Below, in pieces: positions 45,693-54,995 of a stretch of 64,000 nt of DNA; position 1 is the first letter of the stretch, and each line of letters starts with the position of its first letter. The notes beneath the pieces are model-generated. The model did no database searches, was not told where the DNA came from, and saw only the letters and a list, made by a program, of their open reading frames with translations. The position numbers and the translations under genes were made by a program. The stretch comes from JAXLYE01 sp046351595 (lineage in GTDB: Bacteria > Myxococcota_A > Polyangia > Palsa-1104 > JAEUJZ01), in contig JAXLYE010000003.1 of NCBI GenBank assembly GCA_046351595.1, positions 62,001-126,000 on the forward strand, in the 5' to 3' direction.

Positions 45693-47000
45693 TCAGCGGC
45701 GGCGCTCGGCGACGTCGTCGATCTTGGCGCCGAGGGCGCGCAGGCGGGCCGCGATCTTCTCGTAGCCGCGCTCGATCTGGCCGACGTTGTTGATGGTCGA
45801 GGTGCCGCGCGCGCACAGCGCCGCCAGGAGCATCGCCATGCCGGCGCGGATGTCGGGCGACTCCACGGTGCTGCCGCGCAGCTGCGCCGGCCCCGAGATG
45901 AGCGCGCGGTGCGGATCGCACAGGATGATGCGCGCGCCCATGCCGACGAGCTTGTCGACGAAGAACAGGCGCGACTCGAACATCTTCTCGTGCATGAGGA
46001 TCTCGCCGTCACACTGCGTGGCGGTGACGATGGCGATGGACATGAGGTCGGCCGGGAACGCGGGCCACGGCTGATCCTCGAGCTTGGGGATGTGGCCGCC
46101 GAGGTCGGGCTTGATCTTCAGGCTCTGCTCGCCGGGCACGATCAGATCGTCGTTGTTGTCGCCGGCGACGACGCAGTGGACGCCGAGGCGCTCGAAGCCC
46201 ATGCGGATGGCGCGCAGGTGGCGCACGCCGGCCGAGGCGATGCGCAGCTCCGAGCGCGTGACCGCGGCGAGGCCGATGAACGAGCCGACCTCGATGTGGT
46301 CCGGGCCGATGGAGAAGGAGCCGCCGCGCAGGGTCTGGCCGCCGTGGATGGTCAGCTGGTTGGTGCCGACGCCGTCGATGCGCGCGCCGAGCGCGATGAG
46401 GAAGTTGCACAGGTCCTGCACGTGCGGCTCGCAGGCGGCGTTGCGCAGGACGGTGATGCCCTCGGCCGCGACCGCGGCGGCGATGGCGTTCTCGGTGCCG
46501 GTGACGCTCGGCTCGTCCAGGAAGATGTCGGCGCCGCGCAGCTTGCGCGCGGACAGCACGAAGCGCTCGCCCAGCTCGAACGTCGCGCCCAGGTCGCTGA
46601 GCGCCAAAAAGTGCGTGTCGACGCGGCGGCGGCCGATGACGTCTCCGCCCGGCGGCGGCAGCGCCACCTCGCCGCAGCGCGCGAGCAGCGGCGCGGCCAG
46701 AAGGATCGAGGCGCGGATGCGCGCGCACAGCCCCGGATCGAGCAGCGCCGCGCGCACCGTCCGCGCGTGGATGTGCAGCGTGTGCTCGTCGGTCAGGTCC
46801 CACTCGGCGACCGCGCCGACCGAGCGCACGAGGTCGACCAGGGTTTCGACGTCGCGGATGCGCGGCACGTTGTGCAGCGTCACCGGGTGCTCGCAGAGGA
46901 GCGCCGCCGCGATGATCGGCAGCGCCGCGTTCTTGTTCCCCGACGGCCGCACCGTACCCGCGAGCCGCTGCCCGCCCTCGACGATAAACTGGGTTGCCAT
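45693..47000 (-). CDS. murA: UDP-N-acetylglucosamine 1-carboxyvinyltransferase, Cys-to-Asp type
   Basis: Catalyses the first committed step of peptidoglycan synthesis. 435 residues, normal length. Features: GNKNAALPI (Lys23), RASILLAAPLLARCGEVALPPPGG then DVIGRRRVD; SVTGTENAI, and VESPDIRAGMAML with the catalytic Asp. The residue equivalent to the fosfomycin-target Cys115 of E. coli is Asp120 (codon GAC at 46643-46641), as in the naturally fosfomycin-resistant MurA of Mycobacterium and Chlamydia. ATG 47000 gives the usual MATQFIVEGG start; an upstream in-frame start at 47039 is less likely. Confidence 0.95.
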   Translation of the reverse strand: MATQFIVEGGQRLAGTVRPSGNKNAALPIIAAALLCEHPVTLHNVPRIRDVETLVDLVRSVGAVAEWDLTDEHTLHIHARTVRAALLDPGLCARIRASILLAAPLLARCGEVALPPPGGDVIGRRRVDTHFLALSDLGATFELGERFVLSARKLRGADIFLDEPSVTGTENAIAAAVAAEGITVLRNAACEPHVQDLCNFLIALGARIDGVGTNQLTIHGGQTLRGGSFSIGPDHIEVGSFIGLAAVTRSELRIASAGVRHLRAIRMGFERLGVHCVVAGDNNDDLIVPGEQSLKIKPDLGGHIPKLEDQPWPAFPADLMSIAIVTATQCDGEILMHEKMFESRLFFVDKLVGMGARIILCDPHRALISGPAQLRGSTVESPDIRAGMAMLLAALCARGTSTINNVGQIERGYEKIAARLRALGAKIDDVAERRR

Positions 47001-47087
47001 GGCGCGGCGAAGCATGCCCGCGCCCGGCGCCAGCGTCAAAAAATTGCCGCGCTGCGCCGAGGTCTGCGGGCCGCGGTGCGCGGGCGC

Positions 47088-48287
47088 CTAGCGCGTGACG
47101 CCGGCCTTCTGCAGCGCACCGATCTCGTCGTCGCCAAGGCCGCACTCGCGCAGGATCTCGGCCGAGTGCTCGCCGTGCTGGGGCGGCGGCGCGGCCGGCT
47201 CGCCGCGCGGGGTCAGCGGCGTGCGCACCTGCGGCAGCGCCGGCTTTGCGCCCTCGGGCTCGGTGCTGAAGAAGACCTGTCGCGCCTTGTGCAGCGGGTG
47301 GTCGCGCAGCTCGGCCGGGGTCAGCACCGGCTCGACGCAGGCGTCGGCGCGCTGCAGGGCCGCTTCCCACTCGGCGCGCGTGCGGGTCAAAAAGATCGCC
47401 TGCAGCTCGTCGCGGATGCGGCGCTGCTCGGCCGGCGGCGCGACCAGCTCGCCGGGATCGCCGGTGCGGCCGAGCGCGGCGTTCAGGTTCAGCCAGAACT
47501 TGGGCTCGAGCGCGGCCACGGACAGGAACTTGTCGTCCTGGGTGCGGTAGACGCCGTAGCAGGCGGCGCCGCCGGTCAAGAGCTCGGTGCCGCGCCCGGG
47601 CGGCGGGGCGTCGGGGCCGCTGGCGTCGAGGTTGCCGAGGTCCGGGATCAGGAAGCCGACCGTGCCCTCGCACATCGAGATGTCCAGGTGCGTGCCACGG
47701 CCGGTGCGCTCGGCGCCGCGCAGCGCCGCGACGATGCCGAGCGCGGCCCACAGCCCGCCGGCGCCGAGGTCCGCGAGCTGGATCGGCAGCGGGTGCGGCG
47801 GCAGCTCGGGCGAGGAGCCGCTGAGTCCGAGCACGCCGGCGAGGGCGCAGTAGTTGAGGTCGTGCCCGGCGCGGTCGCGGTACGGCCCGTCCTGTCCGTA
47901 GCCCGAGATCGAGCAGACGACGAGCCGCGGGTTGTGCTGCTGCAGCGTCTCCAGCGAGAGGCCCAGGCGGTCGAGCACGCCGGGGCGGAAGCTCTCGAGC
48001 AGGACGTCGTAGCGCGGCAACAGGCGCAGGAGCGCGGCGCGCCCCTCGGGCTTCTTGAGGTCCAGGCACAGCGAGCGCTTGCCGCGGTTGATGGCGACGT
48101 AGCGGCCCGAGGCCGAGCTGCCGTCCGCGTACTGGAACGCGGGCGGCCACATGCGGACGTAGTCGCCGACGTGCGGATCCTCGAGCTTGTCGACGGCGGC
48201 GCCGAGGTCAGCGAGGATCAGCGAGCAGTAGGGACCGGGCAGGAGCCGCGACAGATCGAGGACGCGGACACCGTCGAGAGGTCGCAT
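47088..48287 (-). CDS. CaiB/BaiF family III CoA-transferase, alpha-methylacyl-CoA racemase-like
   Basis: Class III CoA-transferase fold, 399 residues. N-terminal MRPLDGVRVLDLSRLLPGPYCS, GDYVRMWPP, NRGKRSLCLDLKKPEGR, and RAGHDLNYCALAGVLGL with LADLGAGGLW, which is the pattern of alpha-methylacyl-CoA racemases (AMACR) rather than formyl-CoA transferases. AMACR converts 2R- to 2S-methylacyl-CoA for beta-oxidation of branched-chain or sterol side-chain acids. ATG 48287 is the conserved start; the frame continues upstream into arginine-rich shadow. Lies about 130 bp downstream of the SCP2 gene, same strand, supporting a lipid or sterol-related role. Confidence 0.9.
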   Translation of the reverse strand: MRPLDGVRVLDLSRLLPGPYCSLILADLGAAVDKLEDPHVGDYVRMWPPAFQYADGSSASGRYVAINRGKRSLCLDLKKPEGRAALLRLLPRYDVLLESFRPGVLDRLGLSLETLQQHNPRLVVCSISGYGQDGPYRDRAGHDLNYCALAGVLGLSGSSPELPPHPLPIQLADLGAGGLWAALGIVAALRGAERTGRGTHLDISMCEGTVGFLIPDLGNLDASGPDAPPPGRGTELLTGGAACYGVYRTQDDKFLSVAALEPKFWLNLNAALGRTGDPGELVAPPAEQRRIRDELQAIFLTRTRAEWEAALQRADACVEPVLTPAELRDHPLHKARQVFFSTEPEGAKPALPQVRTPLTPRGEPAAPPPQHGEHSAEILRECGLGDDEIGALQKAGVTR

Positions 48288-48421
48288 GGCGGTTCTCACA
48301 CGAGGGGAAGTCCGCAGGATCAGGCTGCGGGGTCGGGTATCAAGCGGGGGAGAGCCGAGCAGGCCGCGGCGGCGACGGTGGGCTCGCGCGGGCCGGGCCT
48401 GCTCGCTTGGGGCAGCGAGGA

Positions 48422-48766
48422 TCAGCCGAGCTTGAAGAGCTGCTGCAGCTTGGTGGCGAGCATCATGTCGCCGGTGACCCGGAGCTTGCCGGCGAAGAAC
48501 AGCTGCATGCCGGCGGCGGGGTTCTGGAGCATGTTGACGAAGTCGCTGTGGGCGACCTCGATCGTACAGTTCACGGCGCCGTCGATGCCCTTCTTCACCG
48601 AGGGAACGGCGCTGGCCAGGTCGACGGTCCACTCGCCGCCGCCCTCGCCCGTGATCTTGAAGGCGTACTTGGCGTTGACCTGCTTGGCCTTGTCCGGGTT
48701 CGCCGCCAGCGTCGCCGGCAGCTTGTTGTCGAACAGGTCAGAGGCGTCCTTGGGCATCTCGGCCAT
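48422..48766 (-). CDS. SCP2 sterol-binding domain protein
   Basis: 114 residues, a single SCP2 domain: YAFKITGEGGGEWTVDL, TIEVAHSDFVNMLQNPAAGMQLFFAGKLRVTGDMMLATKLQQLF matches the family C-terminal half (split across about residues 65-112). Such small proteins bind sterols or fatty acyl-CoA. ATAAGGAGAGACCACG before the ATG is a good ribosome binding site. Located upstream of the AMACR-like gene. Confidence 0.93.
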   Translation of the reverse strand: MAEMPKDASDLFDNKLPATLAANPDKAKQVNAKYAFKITGEGGGEWTVDLASAVPSVKKGIDGAVNCTIEVAHSDFVNMLQNPAAGMQLFFAGKLRVTGDMMLATKLQQLFKLG

Positions 48767-48926
48767 CGTGGTCTCTCCTTATACGAGTGGGCTGGGGTCT
48801 GCTGTAGCCTGAGCGTCGCCTCGTCAGAGGCCGCATCGGGCGCACGGTGCAGACTTGGGGGTATCATGCACCTTTTCCGCCTGTCAATTGACGGAATCCG
48901 GCCGGCAGCAGCCTCTCCGGCTGTCT

Positions 48927-50207
48927 CTAGATCCCCAGCAGCAGCCTCTCAGGCTGCTCGAGGCGATCCTTCACGCGCACCAGGAACGAAACCGCCTCGC
49001 GCCCGTCGACGACGCGGTGGTCGTAGGACAGGGCGATGTACATCATCGGCCGGATCTCGACGTTGTCGCCGACGGCGATGGGGCGCTTGATGATGTTGTG
49101 CATGCCGAGGATGCCGGTCTGCGGCATGTTGAGCAGCGGCGTCGACATCATCGAGCCGTAGATGCCGCCGTTCGAGATGCTGAAGGTGCCGCCGGCCAGA
49201 TCTGCGAGCTGGAGCTTGTTGTCCTTGGCCTTCTGCGCGAGCTCGGCGATGCCCTTCTCGATGCCGGCGAAGCCCAGCTTGTCGACGCCGCGCAGCACCG
49301 GCACCACCAGCCCCTTGCCGCCGCCGACGGCGATGCCGAAGTCGTAGTACTTCTTGTAGACGATGGCGTCGCCGCGGACCTCGGCGTTGAGGCCCGGGTA
49401 CTCCTTCAGCGCGGCGGCGCAGGCGGCCACGAAGAAGCTCATGAAGCCGATCTTGATGCCGTGCTTCTTGCTGAACTCCTCCTGGTACTTGGCGCGCAGG
49501 GCCATGATGAAGCTCATGTCGACCTCGTTGAAGGTCGTCAGGATCGCGGCCGTGTGCTGGGCCTCGACGAGGCGCTCGGCGACGCGCTTGCGCAGCGACG
49601 TCATCGGCACGACCTCCTCGGGGCCGCTCGGCACCGCGACCGTGACCGCGGGCCCCGTCGGCTGCGAAGGCGCCGCGCCGGACTGCAGGCCCGAGAGCAC
49701 CACCGCCGCCGGATCGAAGCCGTGCTCGCGGATGAGCTTGCGCGTGTTCGGGGTCAGCGGCGCCTTGGGCAGCTGCAGCGGATCGCCCGAAGGGGCAGGC
49801 GCGGACGGAGCCGCAGGCGCGGCGTGGGCGGTCGCGGCCGCCGGGCTGGCCGCCGGGGCCGGGGCCTGCGCCGGAGCCTGCGCGGGCGCCGCCGGCGGGG
49901 CCGGGGCCTGCGCCGGAGCCGCCGCGGGCCGGGCGTCCTTGCTGCCGTGCTGGGTCTGCGCCGCGACGCCGGCCTGATCGATGGCGCCGATCGAGGTGCC
50001 GATGCGCACGGTGGTGCCGACCTGGAAGTGCTGCGCGGCGAGCACGCCGGACGCGGGCGCCGGCAGCGTCGCGGTGATCTTGTCGGTCTCCAGCTCCGCC
50101 ACCGGCTCGTCGAGGTTCACCGCCTCGCCGACCTGCTTGAGCCACTTCGAGATGGTGGCCTCGGCAATCGATTCGCCAAGGGGCGGGATGATGAGTTCTG
50201 CTGCCAT
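48927..50207 (-). CDS. sucB: Dihydrolipoyllysine succinyltransferase (E2 of 2-oxoglutarate dehydrogenase)
   Basis: Core of the 2-oxoglutarate dehydrogenase complex in the TCA cycle. 426 residues: one lipoyl domain (about 1-77) with the lipoylated Lys in ELETDKITATLPAP; an Ala/Pro-rich linker (about 95-150) with repeats like APAQAPAPAA; an E3/E1-binding domain (LTPNTRKLIREHGFDPAAV); a catalytic domain with SNGGIYGSMMSTPLLNMPQTGILG and the active-site SYDHRVVDGREAVSFL (HxxxDG). sucA is 132 bp upstream on the same strand; the E3 gene is outside the window. Confidence 0.97.
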   Translation of the reverse strand: MAAELIIPPLGESIAEATISKWLKQVGEAVNLDEPVAELETDKITATLPAPASGVLAAQHFQVGTTVRIGTSIGAIDQAGVAAQTQHGSKDARPAAAPAQAPAPPAAPAQAPAQAPAPAASPAAATAHAAPAAPSAPAPSGDPLQLPKAPLTPNTRKLIREHGFDPAAVVLSGLQSGAAPSQPTGPAVTVAVPSGPEEVVPMTSLRKRVAERLVEAQHTAAILTTFNEVDMSFIMALRAKYQEEFSKKHGIKIGFMSFFVAACAAALKEYPGLNAEVRGDAIVYKKYYDFGIAVGGGKGLVVPVLRGVDKLGFAGIEKGIAELAQKAKDNKLQLADLAGGTFSISNGGIYGSMMSTPLLNMPQTGILGMHNIIKRPIAVGDNVEIRPMMYIALSYDHRVVDGREAVSFLVRVKDRLEQPERLLLGI

Positions 50208-50339
50208 GGCTTCGTCTCTCTTCTCCGGAATCTTGAGGGGTGGCGCCGGGTGGCGAGAGCTCCCGGCCCTGGCGTTCTTGTTGGATCCAGGCGGCCCGCG
50301 GCTACGGGCCCGCGGCCCGGGTCATCCGCGGACCGTCAC

Positions 50340-53204
50340 TCACTTGCCGGGCGCGGGGCCGGGCACGGTGCTGGGCGGGCCGAACGCCTCGCTGAGCAGC
50401 TGCTGGTGCTCCAGCACGTGCGCCTTGTACGAGCCGGTCGCCGGGCTGGCGTTCTCCAGGCGGCTGCACAGCCGCACGCGGCGCGAGCCAGCCAGGGCGT
50501 ACAGCCGCGGCGCGATGAAGCCGAGCGCGCCCATGTTCGCCGGCTCCTCCTGCACCCAGATGATCTCGTCGGCGCTGCCGAAGCGATCGAGCTCGGCGTT
50601 GAGCTCGCTCGTGCGCAGCGGGTAGAGCTGCTCGAGGCGGACGATGGCGGTGTCGGCGTGGCCGTGCTTCTTCCGGTGCTCGACGAGGTCGTAGTAGACC
50701 TTGCCGGTGCAGATGATGATCCGCCGCACCTGCTTCGGATCCGCCTGCGGGTCGCCGAGCACGCAGCGGAAGCTGCCGGTCGACAGGTCGCCGAGCGGCG
50801 ACGTCGCGGCGGGCAGGCGCAAGAGGCTCTTGGGCGACATGATGACCAGCGGCTTGCGCCACGGGCGCAGCACCTGCCGCCGCAGCAGGTGGAAGTACTG
50901 CGCCGGCGTCGTCGGGTAGACGACCTGCATGTTGTCCTCGGCGCACAGCTGCAGGAAGCGCTCGAAGCGCGCCGAGGAGTGCTCGGGCCCCTGCCCCTCG
51001 TAGCCGTGCGGCAAGAGCAGCGTCAGACCCGAGAGCCGCCGCCACTTGTCCTCGGCCGAGCTGACGAACTGGTCGAGGATCACCTGGGCGCCGTTGACGA
51101 AGTCGCCGAACTGCGCCTCCCAGATCACCAGGCAGTCGGGGTAGTCGAGGCTGAAGCCGTACTCGAAGCCGAGCACCGCGGCCTCGGAGAGCATGCTGTC
51201 GAAGATCTGGAACTCGCCCTGCTGGGGGCCGAGGTTGGCGAGCGGCACGTAGCGCTCGCCGGTGCGCTGGTCGTACAGCGCGGCGTGGCGCTGGCTGAAG
51301 GTGCCGCGGCGCGAGTCCTGGCCGGACACGCGGATCATGCGCCCCTCGGCGAGCAGCGATCCGAAGGCCAGGTGCTCGCCCATGCCCCAGTCGAGCGGCT
51401 GCTCGCCCCGGCCCATGGCCGCGCGCTGGCCGAGCAGGCGCTCGATCTTGGGGTGCACGGTGAAGCCCGGCGGCGCCTGCGTGATGGCGCGCGCGATCTC
51501 CGACAGGCGCTCCATCGGCACCGCGGTCTCGACGTCGGGCACGTCGCGGTCGAAGCCGCCGCTGTAGCCGCGCCAGACGCCGGTGAAGGCCTCGACGCGC
51601 GGGCGCTCGCCGGTGCTCTTGGCGGCCTTGAGGTCGGCCTCGAGCTGGCCGTGGATCTGGCCGAGCATCTCGTCGAGCTGCGCCTTGGTGAAGACGCCGC
51701 GCTCGATCACGCGGCGGGCGTACGCCTGCGGCACCGAGAGCTGCCGCTCGATGTGCTGGTACATCAGCGGCTGCGTGAACGAGGGCTCGTCGCTCTCGTT
51801 GTGGCCGTAGCGGCGGAAGCAGACCATGTCGAGCAGCACGTCCGAGTGGAAGCGCCGCTGGTAGGCCAAGAGCACCTCGGCGGCGTGCAGCACCGCCTCG
51901 GGGTCGTTGCCGTTGACGTGCAGGATCGGCGCCTGCAGCATCTTGGCGATGTCGGTGCAGTAGCGCGTCGAGCGCGAGTCGCGCGGGTCGGTGGTGAAGC
52001 CGATCTGGTTGTTGACGATGACGTGGAAGGTGCCGCCGGTGGTGTAGCCCTCCAGCTCCGAGAGCTGCAGGGTCTCGGCGACCAGGCCCTGGCCGGCGAA
52101 GGCGGCGTCGCCGTGCACGAGCACGCCGAGGACCTTGTTGTGCTCCTTGTCGTTCAGGCGCCGCTGCTTGGCGCGCACGCGGCCGACGACCACCGGGTCC
52201 ACGGCCTCGAGGTGGCTGGGGTTGAACGCCAGCGACAGGTGCATCTTGTTGCCGCGGCGCGTCTGCCAGTCCGTCGAGTAGCCCATGTGGTACTTGACGT
52301 CGCCGGCGCCCATCACGCTCTGCGGGTCCAGATCCTCGAACTCGGCGAAGATGAGGCGCGGGCTCTTGCTGAGCAGGTTGGCGAGCACGTTCAGCCGGCC
52401 GCGGTGGGCCATGCCGATGACGATCTCCTTGACGCCGGCGTCGCCGGACTGCTCGAACACCGTGTGCAAGAGCGGGATCAGCGTCTTGCCACCCTCGAGG
52501 GAGAAGCGCTTGGCGCCGACGAACTTGGTGTGGATGAACTGCTCCAGCGCCTCGGCCGACAAGAGGCTCCGCAGGATCTGGATCTGCTCCTCGGGGTTCG
52601 TCGTGTAGTGGCCGCCGGCGCCGGGGGAGCGCTCGATGTGCTCGCGGATGAAGGCGCGGCGCTCGGGGTCCTCGATGTGCTCGACCTCGACGGCGAGCGG
52701 GCCGCAGTAGATGTGCTTGAGGTGCTCGACGATGGCGGCGACGGTCATCGCCTGGCCGCCGTTTGTGAACGTCGGCTCGTCGATGCGCACCGTGCGCGGC
52801 AGGTCCTCTTCGGACAGGCCGTGCTCGGACAGCGCCAGCTCGGGGTGGCCGGTGGGCTGCGCCAGCCCGATCGGATCGAGCTGCGCCAGCGTGTGGCCGT
52901 ACCGACGGTACGCGCTGATCAGGTCGCGGACGCGCAGGCGCAGGTAGCAGTCCGCCGCATCCTCGCCCGCCGCGGCCTTCCCGGTCGCGGCCCCGGCGGC
53001 GGCACCGACGGCGCCATCGGCAGCCCTGGCCGTCGCAGCCGGCGCCGGGGTCGAGGGCACCAGGCGCACCGAGCCGGCGCTGAGCAGCGACTGGAAGCTG
53101 GGCTCCACCGAGCGCGGATCGGCGTCATGCCGCTCTGAGATTTCGTCGAGATACCGGAGGTTGGCGCCAAGGAGGGCGACAAGTTGTTGGTCGGAAGGTT
53201 CCAT
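50340..53204 (-). CDS. sucA: 2-Oxoglutarate dehydrogenase E1
   Basis: Thiamine diphosphate-dependent decarboxylase, 954 residues, full length. N-terminal E2-binding segment (MEPSDQQLVALLGANLRYLDEI), then the ThDP domain: KRFSLEGGKTLIPLL, EIVIGMAHRGRLNVL, VKYHMGYSTDW, FNPSHLEAVDPVVVGRVRAKQ, VHGDAAFAGQGLVAETLQLSEL, IVNNQIGFTT and HVNGNDPEAV; the C-terminal half has FEYGFSLDYPDCLVIWEAQFGDF and LLPHGYEGQGPEHSSARFERFL, all typical. An Ala-rich low-complexity insertion (about 55-80) is unusual. ATG 53204 gives the conserved start. Upstream sucA is followed by sucB, forming a two-gene operon. Confidence 0.97.
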   Translation of the reverse strand: MEPSDQQLVALLGANLRYLDEISERHDADPRSVEPSFQSLLSAGSVRLVPSTPAPAATARAADGAVGAAAGAATGKAAAGEDAADCYLRLRVRDLISAYRRYGHTLAQLDPIGLAQPTGHPELALSEHGLSEEDLPRTVRIDEPTFTNGGQAMTVAAIVEHLKHIYCGPLAVEVEHIEDPERRAFIREHIERSPGAGGHYTTNPEEQIQILRSLLSAEALEQFIHTKFVGAKRFSLEGGKTLIPLLHTVFEQSGDAGVKEIVIGMAHRGRLNVLANLLSKSPRLIFAEFEDLDPQSVMGAGDVKYHMGYSTDWQTRRGNKMHLSLAFNPSHLEAVDPVVVGRVRAKQRRLNDKEHNKVLGVLVHGDAAFAGQGLVAETLQLSELEGYTTGGTFHVIVNNQIGFTTDPRDSRSTRYCTDIAKMLQAPILHVNGNDPEAVLHAAEVLLAYQRRFHSDVLLDMVCFRRYGHNESDEPSFTQPLMYQHIERQLSVPQAYARRVIERGVFTKAQLDEMLGQIHGQLEADLKAAKSTGERPRVEAFTGVWRGYSGGFDRDVPDVETAVPMERLSEIARAITQAPPGFTVHPKIERLLGQRAAMGRGEQPLDWGMGEHLAFGSLLAEGRMIRVSGQDSRRGTFSQRHAALYDQRTGERYVPLANLGPQQGEFQIFDSMLSEAAVLGFEYGFSLDYPDCLVIWEAQFGDFVNGAQVILDQFVSSAEDKWRRLSGLTLLLPHGYEGQGPEHSSARFERFLQLCAEDNMQVVYPTTPAQYFHLLRRQVLRPWRKPLVIMSPKSLLRLPAATSPLGDLSTGSFRCVLGDPQADPKQVRRIIICTGKVYYDLVEHRKKHGHADTAIVRLEQLYPLRTSELNAELDRFGSADEIIWVQEEPANMGALGFIAPRLYALAGSRRVRLCSRLENASPATGSYKAHVLEHQQLLSEAFGPPSTVPGPAPGK

Positions 53205-53555
53205 CTTCTCGTCGGATGCAAGGTTGCAGAAGTTAAGATGCGGGAGCGGGCCCCGCAGACGCCGCGGTGCCCATAGCTGCATGGAGCATACCCCCAGAGC
53301 TTCCGGGAAGGCTACCCATCGCGCGGAGGAACTAGGGGATTGCCTTCAGGAACTGGCGCATCCGCGCCTACAATCGGCGACCCGGGCGGTGACCCGGGAC
53401 CCCAAACCAGCCGCCCGCAGAGACCTGCATCCGGGCGCCTGCACAAGCGGGCCCGGCCAGCGCGCGGCCGGCCCCCCGACAAGGCCCGATTGACAAGCGC
53501 GCCGCTGCGCCGATAAGCATGGCAGGCTCGCCCTTGCGAGCGTAGAAGGAGCCTC
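53205..53555. other. 351-bp divergent region between sucA and M16 peptidase genes
   Basis: No gene seen. On the minus strand TATGCT near 53285 is a possible -10 for sucA; GCGGGAGCGGGCCCCGC around 53242 is a short inverted repeat. The plus-strand peptidase start at 53556 has GAAGGAG upstream. Confidence 0.5.
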
Positions 53556-54995
53556 ATGACCCCTCCTTTGACCAAGAAGGCGGACAAGGACAAGACCAAA
53601 GGCCGGTCGCCGGCCCGGACCGCGCGCGCCGGCACGACCGCGGCCAAGGCCCGGGCTGCGGTCGCCAAGCTCGTCTCCGAGCACGCCTTCGGCAGCGCCG
53701 GCCTGGTGGCGCGCATGTACGAGCTGCCCTCGGGGCTGCGGGCGCTCCTCTTGCGCGATCCGGCGGCGCCGGTGGTGGCCTACCAGACCTGGTTCCGGGT
53801 CGGCTCCCGCCACGAGCGGATCGGCAAGACCGGCATCGCCCACCTGTTCGAGCACCTCATGTTCAACGAGACCGAGAACCTGCCGCACGGCGAGTTCGAT
53901 CGGCAGTTCGAGCTCGAGGGCGGCGACACCAACGCCTCGACCTGGGTGGACTGGACCTACTACCAGGACAACCTGCCGGCGAGCGCGCTGCCTTTGGCCA
54001 TCCGCCTCGAGGCGGACCGCATGCAGCGCCTGGTCGTGAAGAAGTACCAGATCGAGACCGAGCGCGGCGTGGTCATGAGCGAGCGCCGCAACGCCGTCGA
54101 GGACGACGTCGACGGCTTCATGTCCGAGCGGCTGTTCCGCCTGGCCTTCAAGCGCCACCCCTACGGCCGCCCGACCATCGGCTGGATGCGCGACATCAAG
54201 GGCCTGACGCTCGGCGACGCGCGCCGCTTCTACAAGACCTACTACGCGCCCAACAACGCCACGATCGTCGTCGTCGGTGACATCGACGAGCAGGCGACCC
54301 TCAAGCTCATCGCCGAGCACTACCTCGGCATCCCGCCGCAGAAGGTGCCCAAGGAGAAGGCGGTCGCCGAGTCGCGCCAGCTGCGCGAGCGCCGCGCCGT
54401 CTACAAGAAGCCGGTGATGACCGACAAGCTGCTCATCGGCTACAAGTCGCCGGCGCTGCACGACCCGGATCACCTGCGGCTGGAGCTCTTGTCGGACCTC
54501 CTGATCGGCGGCCTGTCGTCGGTGATCTACCGCGATCTGGTCATCGAGAAGGAGCTCTGCAGCACGCTCGGCGGCTCGGTCATGCCGTTCCGTGATCCCG
54601 GGCTGTGGGAGATCGGCGCCTCGATGCAGCGCGGCCACCGCGCCGACGAGGCGATCGCCGTCTTCGACGCGCACATCGAGCGCATCCGCGAAGAGGGGCC
54701 GGATCCGGCGGCGGTCGAGCGCTCGAAGGCGCGCCTCTTGACCGGCTTCTACAGCGGCCTGCGCACCGCCGCGGGCAAGGCCACCAGCCTCGGCGAGTAC
54801 GAGACCACGGTCGGCGACTACACCGAGCTGTTCTCGCTGCCCGAGGCGCTGCGCAGCGCCACCGCGGCCGAGCTGCGCGAGGTGGCGCGGCGCTACCTGG
54901 CCAAGACCCAGCGCACCATCATCATCGCCGAGCCCGACGGCAGCGCCGGGTCCGAGGGTGGCAGCGACGACGGCGACGAGGTGCACGATGACTAA
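53556..54995 (+). CDS. M16 family zinc peptidase, active subunit
   Basis: Pitrilysin/mitochondrial-processing-type metallopeptidase (M16B), 479 residues. The inverted zinc motif HLFEHLMF (HxxEH) at about residues 107-111 is intact, with the distal Glu in the usual place (about 75 residues downstream, ETERGVVMSERR). A Lys/Arg/Ala-rich N-terminus precedes the domain; no cleavable signal peptide is obvious, so location is unclear. C-terminal half contains the second M16 fold with ASMQRGHRADEAIAVFDAHIE. The second M16 gene starts 8 bp before its stop, so the two are translationally coupled and probably form a heterodimer. Confidence 0.95.
   Translation: MTPPLTKKADKDKTKGRSPARTARAGTTAAKARAAVAKLVSEHAFGSAGLVARMYELPSGLRALLLRDPAAPVVAYQTWFRVGSRHERIGKTGIAHLFEHLMFNETENLPHGEFDRQFELEGGDTNASTWVDWTYYQDNLPASALPLAIRLEADRMQRLVVKKYQIETERGVVMSERRNAVEDDVDGFMSERLFRLAFKRHPYGRPTIGWMRDIKGLTLGDARRFYKTYYAPNNATIVVVGDIDEQATLKLIAEHYLGIPPQKVPKEKAVAESRQLRERRAVYKKPVMTDKLLIGYKSPALHDPDHLRLELLSDLLIGGLSSVIYRDLVIEKELCSTLGGSVMPFRDPGLWEIGASMQRGHRADEAIAVFDAHIERIREEGPDPAAVERSKARLLTGFYSGLRTAAGKATSLGEYETTVGDYTELFSLPEALRSATAAELREVARRYLAKTQRTIIIAEPDGSAGSEGGSDDGDEVHDD

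Noticed and set aside
48855..48926. Short plus-strand gene starting near 48866
   Set aside because: It is the beginning of an antisense frame over sucB without its own ribosome binding site or composition.
48855..53138. 1427-codon plus-strand open frame across sucB and sucA
   Set aside because: Shadow of the two 2-oxoglutarate dehydrogenase genes; low-complexity Arg/Ala/Val/Leu composition and no ribosome binding site.
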